Shown: one piece after another, positions 57,580 through 64,000 of the stretch
Layout: every line of letters begins with the position of its first letter
Position numbering within the stretch: position 1 is the first letter of the stretch
Translations under genes and position numbers: made by a program
Notes under the pieces: model-generated
Seen by the model: only the letters and a program-made list of their open reading frames with translations
Told to the model about the DNA's origin: nothing
Database searches by the model: none
DNA from: Labyrinthula sp. Ha
Lineage: Eukaryota > Sar > Bigyra > Labyrinthulida > Labyrinthulaceae
NCBI GenBank assembly: GCA_015227615.1
Contig: JAALGZ010000003.1
Span: forward strand, 1,612,001-1,676,000
Length of the DNA: 64,000 nt
Direction of reading: 5' to 3'

Positions 57580-58603
57580 ATGAACGCTACAAAGGGATTT
57601 ATTTTCCTTGAACCTAAACATCCAATCGTGGAGAGTGTTATCAAATCAAAATTGATGGAATACAACCCACCAAACCCGTATTTTTGTGTTTCCCTTTTAT
57701 CCCTAGACTTTTTCCAATCGACACAAAAGTTGCTGATTTTGATGGTATGGTTTTGCTATTCCCTTTATTTTATAGGGGCGCTTTACAACATTCGCATTGG
57801 AAAGGATGATACTGAAATCAAGGTCACATTTACATGGGATACCTTACCAAGTCTCTTACCGTAAATTTGTGCTTGTTGATTAAATTATTAGTCTTGGAGC
57901 TCAAGACGTTCTCAAGAACCAATATGCTTCATATAACGCAAAAGTCGATCGCAGTACTGTAACTCTCTCGATTAATCCTAAATCGGTTGTTACAACAGCA
58001 AAGAGTATCGATTTAACCACAGTGGATTTTGCCTTGCTGAAATCAAGGCTTTTTGGTGCTCCACTGAAGAAGGCATTTCTTGATCTAGCTCAGCAGAAGA
58101 AACCATCTACAAATAGATGTAAGATTGATTTGCGTCAAGGGAAGGAACAGATTCTTATAAGTCCGCAGAAAGATAAAGTTCTGGTTGCATTTTACATTAA
58201 TTACTTGAAGCCTGGTGAGAAAGATTCAACTGATTCAAGAATAGCAGAGATATTTTTGTCAAAGTTTGCGAACAAGAATGATTTTGGAAATGCTCCAGGA
58301 GTTAGATTTATCAAAGATATTCCGAAAGCATTTAAGGATATGAGTGGAGTTATCTCTCATCCAAAGAATACTCCTGGGGGCTGGGTTGAGTTTAATGTGA
58401 GACACGCACATGTGAATAAAGATGAAGGTGAAACTGCAATTAATTTGCTACTTAGTTTGAGACAGTATTTGCAGTATCATATCAAGGCAACAAAAGCGCA
58501 ATTACACCAAAGAATGAGGTCTAAGGTCAAGAGTTTTCTGCAAGTTCTTAATAGAGCGAGACCAGATGAAAAGAAGGAAAAGAAAGCGTTTAAAAGGCTT
58601 TAA
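57580..58603 (+). CDS. ARPC2: Arp2/3 complex subunit 2 (p34-Arc), four exons
   Basis: A structural core subunit of the Arp2/3 complex that nucleates branched actin. Exons are 57580-57677, 57707-57744, 57776-57860 and 57892-58603 (933 nt, 310 residues). The introns are 29, 31 and 31 nt, all GT-AG. Splicing restores LFPIDTKVADFDGALYNIRI, which aligns with the VTFADFDGVLYHIS region of human ARPC2. The C-terminus is unmistakable: LRQYLQYHIKATKAQLHQRM then KVKSFLQVLNRARPDEKKEK. Length is close to the family norm of 300. With two myosins nearby it shows a full actin motility apparatus. It is divergent from the K+ channel gene, 239 bp away. Confidence 0.95.
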
Positions 58604-61600
58604 ATAAGGTAGATATTGAAGTCCTCTTTGATATAGTAATTTAACAGCATAGTTGTTTTCTTTATCTAAGTAGTGATCTATCGAAAGGTATTCTCTTGGA
58701 CTTGGGTTTTGTAGAGGGATTCAAAAACCAAAACAATGAATGTCTGAAGTTGTAGCCCAGAGGCACTGCTAACCCGGTAAGATCGATTCAAACAATATTT
58801 TTCTCGATCTCAGTAAAGTTAAGGAATTCATATTACTTGCACCAAGCTGAGCCATTTAGATAATCTTATGAGTAAGTAATTCGATGAGCTATCAAGATGT
58901 TTATCAATTACCAATGAGTTCATGGTGCACTAGTGAATTAGGCTTAGACTCAAACTTGTTTCACCAGTAAATCCCAATTTCTATTTAAAGCAAGTACTCT
59001 GGTAAAGGTCTTGGTGTTGTTTATCATAGAACTAGGTGGCAATGGGGTTACTTGACTCCTTCTAAAAATTGAAATGCTTTTATCTCATAGTATTATTAAA
59101 CCCTATTGGGTAGTTTAATCTTCATCTTAGCAAATTAATTAATTTAGTTTGTAGTTCCAAGGTAAGAATAATGTTAGGCATCTCTGAAGAAACACCAGGT
59201 GTAACTCTCTTCTCCGCATTGATGCCATTTCTATAGAGTTTAATGTTTATATATTGCTTATGACCTTTGAACCTCTCTAAAACTTCCTGACCTGTTACCA
59301 TTGTTATAACCTAAGTTGTCGAAATATACACATGGCTAAGAACTATGGTGTATAACTAGTATCAACTTAGTTAACTACGGCTGAAATCGATTTACCTTAT
59401 ATAATACAAATGAAAGTTGCTAGGCGGCTTCTAGGAACACCTGAAGATGTTGTTTTCAATAGAAGTTATGCTTCGGCATTTTTTTGGCCTACTTAGTCTC
59501 AAACACATAGGCAATGAGCCTCTGTGAGCAATATGAGACAAATTAATGTCGTATCCACATTTAGCAAGTTATTCTTTTATTTATGCAATTAACTTCATGT
59601 ATTCTGAGCTTAATAAACTAGGGCCCTAGAATAGTTACTTCCTTTCTTAGCAAAAAGAGATTTTTCTCTATGTAGTCATGCTATGTATGGTGCCATTAAA
59701 ATCATTTTAAATACTAATGCTCTTTAATTGCTTTCTGCTGGGTACTATCTAAGACTTTTTCCCGAAAAAGATGGAGCAAACTCTAGTAGTATTTTTGATT
59801 ATTAGCTTTATCTGGTGAATCTAGGAGCTATGCTTCTAGGTTGGGTTATTTTTTATCTTGGGGTTAGTGACTGACTCCTAATTCACAAACTCTCTTCCTT
59901 ATCTACAGGCTATCATTAACTGAACCATCAGCTAACAGAGAATAGCCATACAAAATCGCTAAGGCCACCAGTTGCTTCTCATTCTGCTTGAACTATGGTG
60001 AAAACACACTTCTACCTTCTTAAGCAACTGCAGAAAATGTAATATATGATCTTCAGCTCTATTGATCTGTTAAGGAAGCTGGTTTGTACCTGGTTAGATT
60101 TCTTATGAATTTCGCTGAAGAAAACAAAATAGCCTATGCCCTATGATACCTAAAATATCCTTCATAACGACATATAATGTAAACCTGCTATTAGAGTGGA
60201 TTTTATTGGTACGAAATTTGTCTACTTTTACAGTTTGCTCGTATTTTAAGAACCGTAATTTGAAAGGCACTCGAAAAAGCTCGGCATTCCTCCAATCGCA
60301 TTTCAACATTCCACTAAAATCCAATGAAACGTTCATAATATAGCTCAAACTCCATCGAAAAATATTCTACCTGTGGAATATCAACTTCAATTGTAACTAC
60401 AATTAGACCTCGGATTTGATTTACTGATAATCTATCAATATGAAATTTCCCCATATTTTTCTTATTGATTGATTCTGATAATTCCCAAATCATTTTGATT
60501 GATTATTGATAATCAAATGATAATCAATAATAAATTGGACCACTTGGCCTTGGGCCAAGATGTCAAGAAATATGTATTTCATTTTGTCACCATACGAAAC
60601 TATTCAAAATATGGAGCATATGGCCCTACTGGATTCTATTACCCGACTATTACCGAGCCAGATGGCCTTCTTATTGGGATTTTCATACGATTCATAACTA
60701 AAATATTTATTTATGAGCCGCTTAATCCAGGGCCATATGGCTCATTTTATCATTGACAATCAATTTATGATCAAGATAAAATCAGGATCAATTGACAAGA
60801 ATCAAAATGCAAATTCTTGTATTGATAATCAGAATCAAAATGATTTCCAAATAACTATTGATAATTCTTATCAAATCCGACCTCTAACTACAATCAACAG
60901 AAATTAGAATAGAAAACAATAGAGCAAGAATAAAAAAATACCGGAAATGCGCAATATCACGAATAAGAAGAAAGTAAGACAAGAGGAAAACAACAAGAAA
61001 GTTACCTCAAATGGTTAGGACCATGAAGATTCCAATCATTTAAGTCTTAACAATGAAATGGAAACGAATATTATCATGAGTAAGTCACGTTAGAGCTATC
61101 TTACAGAATGGAAAGCACTCAAGAATTTTACTTAGAAGCATCATTGAAAAGGGTTGAAGGAAAGTAGAGTAGATCCTACTTAGAGCATTAAAAAAAGAGG
61201 GATGTTCATGGGGCTCAATGTGGAGAAAACACAACATCTTGAAGATATTGTATGAGAACATTTCTATCGATCTAATCTGTTTATTATCGATCAAAGTGAT
61301 AAGTTGGGTTGAGATCAAAGACAAGAAGTATAATAAACACAAGAAAGGACTTCTTCCATGAAGAAGTTTTGAAGTACACAGCAAATATAAAATCCGATAT
61401 TATGATCGGGATTTCGGAGGGAAATGAAGTTCTAGTAGCTTATTATTGGACAATACGACTAGGAAAGAATCAACTGCTGGGGTTGCATAGTGTAAAGTTA
61501 AATAAAAAGAAAGAAGCAGTTGTTGTATCTATTGAAAGAGTAAAAGAAGGTGCAGAGTGAATAGAAGTTATTAGTATGGATCTCATACACCTCGGTATTG

Positions 61601-64000
61601 CTTGAATGTTCATAGCACAGTTAAGTATTTTGAACTAGGAAAGATATCCTTACTGTTATCCTAGATATACAGAACGCGTCAAAGATTTTTTTAAAGAAAG
61701 AAAAGTAAAATAGGTTTCAAATCTTGACAAGAAAACTGTCCAATTCAAGAACATATATGAACTAGTCAAGACCCAACAAAGGCTTAACATCTCACAAACT
61801 ACCTTGTTTCGCAAAGACAAAGACTAAATAACCAGGTAATGGAATCATGTGGATAGAGTTTCAATGCAGTGGTACATGTTTATGTGCAATAGCCTGATCA
61901 CGAAAACAAAGGTCGAGCTAAAATGCTAAGTAGGTTAGATCATTCAGCATATCGAAGGAGGAAAGAAACAAAGTTATAGTAGTAAGTGTAACAGGTCCCG
62001 TAGTCTCTTAAATTTGTTCAGCAATACAGTAAATGAAGTTGAGTTTCGGCAGTGCAGCAATTGGAACCTTAATAAATCACAGCCGCTTTGATGGAAGTGA
62101 AGCGAAGCAAGCACTGACAAGAGAGAAAAGAAACACAACAATTAATTACCCAGGTATGAGTTCAGTAAGTAGTGTAGAAAATTAAAATATTAATAAATAA
62201 CCTGGGACAAACACATTTGTTTCATAACTTTCTACTTTTTGCTCTAAATACTTATGTTATTCCCAGGTTTCATATTGATAAGTGACGAATAATTCTAGTT
62301 CAAGCTCCGCTATGAATCCTTTCGCATAGCTTGTTTGAATGTTTTTACTGGTTCGGGTGTTTGTGAGACCTCATTCGATAAGTCAAATCTACAGAGGACT
62401 CAAACGTAAATAAGTATTTGTTATGTTTTCAATTGTTACGATATTGGTTAAACGTTATTCTATCTATTAGTTCTGTATTATCAAAACCTATACGAAATGA
62501 AGCAAATCTATATATATTGTTCTAACTATGTTCTTCAATGATGAGAATATAATAGGTTCACTCTTAGAGGAAGTGTATCGACACGACAACAGCATTTGCA
62601 CTTTGTTACCTAAAATAACCTTCGAACTTGTTGCTGAAAGGTTTAAGGAATCCCCATCATGTTTCACTGCTTGCTTTGAATCCAGGACGAATTATCCAAT
62701 TGACTTCCGCCTCTTCGCTTCATAGTTCCCACACTAGCGCAGAGTGCTCTCTGTATTAACCATAAACTTATGAAAGCAAATGGTTGAAGGAATAAGGTCG
62801 TCATGGTGCACTACTTTCATCTTGCTCATTATCTACATTTTACGTAGGTAGCCTCGAAGACTCTCTACCGCAAAATGTTGAACTGTGTGATTCCAGTGCA
62901 TCGACTGGCACCGACTCTAAAAATACAGCAGTCTTGTCACTGTTACTGATTTTAATACTTAATCCATTCAGGCCAAGAGACGCTTCCAAGTTAGTGCAAC
63001 AATAAGACCTAGTTAATTGAGGGTTATCAAGCATATTTTCTTGTTTCTCATTAGGTTTAAGCATGAAGTCAACAGAAATGAAACATACATAACTTCAGCT
63101 GTTTTCTCACCAATCCTTATTTCTTCATTACCTTTAAGACTATATTGGGCACACCAAATCTTGCGCTTAGTTACTTCACTAATACATAACACGTTGGTAA
63201 GCTTCTGATTGAGCAAATTACCAGAGTAACAGATTACACTATTTTGTTTTCTTGTAGTGTACCATTCCGCCCAGAGTTAACTTCCTCATGCTCTTAGCTC
63301 TATAAAACGCATTATGAGTGTCAATCTGCGTGCGAATCAAGCTTCCTAAGCTTTAGGCCCCACATGAAGCAATATTGCTTCTTGTCCCACAGAGGAGTTA
63401 CAGCCATGTCTTCACCATCGGGGAGAATGAATATTGTGGTATATATAGTATGGGATGCAGAGGCTAGAAAACACATAATATAATTCAAACCAATAAACAC
63501 GCTCTTGGAGAGTTTGACAACATCGTTGGCCTATTAAAGCCAGCCTTTCAAATTGGTCTACAGAGGCTTTATAGTCGAACAACAAAATTATAACCTTGGA
63601 CTGCAATGATCTTACAACTTATTAACAGGAACACAAATTTTAATTCAAGTTCACAAAACACTGTACTTATTCAGTAACTCTTTTTTCTGAGATAGAGTGT
63701 TCTTCTTAAAGCTCCTCAAGAGCGTTAGAGATTTGACCTTTAATGCTTCAAGCATACTTGATTAATACCGGTTATGTTTGCCGCTTTCTTAAATGTAGAG
63801 TTTTACTCTTAGTAGTCGATTGGTATCCAAATTGTTTAAAATTCTCAATCACGAATCAAAATGGTTGATTAAATATCAACAAGAAAAGCATAAAGAAAAC
63901 AATAAATCAATGTGCAATTCCAGGAGCGCACACTACGATTAAGCTTGGTAAAATTAAAGAAAAAATCAAAATTAAGGAGCGCAGCTAAAGGCTGAGGACT
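58604..64000. other. 5.4-kb AT-rich region without recognised genes
   Basis: Only short chance frames were seen, for example near 61309-61560, without an ATG at the frame start or a family match. A palindromic repeat lies at about 60386-60905. No tRNA or snRNA was recognised. Confidence 0.4.
60386..60905. repeat. Imperfect large palindrome, possible foldback element or MITE
   Basis: The two ends are inverted copies. AATTAGACCTCGGATTTGAT near 60401-60420 matches, in reverse complement, the segment near 60871-60890 at 17 of 20 positions. Further in, AAATCATTTTGATT (about 60487-60500) again matches the reverse complement of about 60833-60847. The centre has several ggccatatggc-like motifs and many ttgataatc units. 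Without a transposase gene this fits a non-autonomous foldback or MITE-type element. Limits are approximate. Confidence 0.5.

Noticed and set aside
61309-61560. Frame of 83 codons
   Set aside because: It starts with TTG and shows no recognisable domain.
62528-63606. Several frames of 60-75 codons on both strands
   Set aside because: Mutually overlapping, low complexity, no matches.

Overview
This is nuclear DNA of a flagellated, unicellular-type eukaryote. It is AT-rich, uses the standard code (TAA, TAG and TGA all end genes) and has few, extremely short introns. The flagellum is inferred from a clear CFAP52 gene. Two myosins, ARPC2 of the Arp2/3 complex, a mitochondrial-type L13 gene and a probably mitochondrial arginase confirm a eukaryote. 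I could not fix the lineage. Introns of about 30 nt recall Blastocystis, and the reverse transcriptase looks oomycete-like, so a stramenopile is possible, but this is only an inference.

Layout. 484-9681: a long-tailed myosin (+), then CFAP52, a small coiled-coil protein and arginase copy 1, all on the minus strand. 9.7-12.9 kb: no genes seen. 12895-20634: a Ty3/gypsy-type LTR element with LTRs that look identical. Downstream of integrase it carries a chromodomain, a SANT/Myb-like region, a retropepsin-like region and an MT-A70 adenine methyltransferase. 23.6-25.5 kb: a partial duplicate of the first cluster, with a decayed coiled-coil gene and an intact arginase copy 2. 25.5-30.9 kb: no genes seen. 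30957-34790: a large NTPase-like plus propeller-like protein. 38065-39236: a 1-Cys peroxiredoxin and a mitochondrial L13 gene, tail to tail with 5 bp between their stops. 43970-49398: an orphan gene and a second myosin. 53615-58603: class I heme peroxidase, an unknown protein, an inward-rectifier K+ channel and ARPC2. 58.6-64 kb: no genes seen, apart from one palindromic repeat.

Fifteen introns could be placed by restoring the frame of recognisable proteins. All are GT-AG and 28-33 nt long; every one starts GTA and fourteen end in TAG. Arginase, ARPC2 and the second myosin only make sense once these are removed.

The most notable items are the MT-A70 methyltransferase and displaced protease in the LTR element, the tiny introns, gene conversion between the arginase copies with a shared promoter block, a K+ channel with an inserted cysteine cluster, and a myosin with a roughly 420-residue charged helix before its only IQ motif. 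Genes are tightly packed in clusters that are separated by 3-5 kb stretches in which I see no gene.
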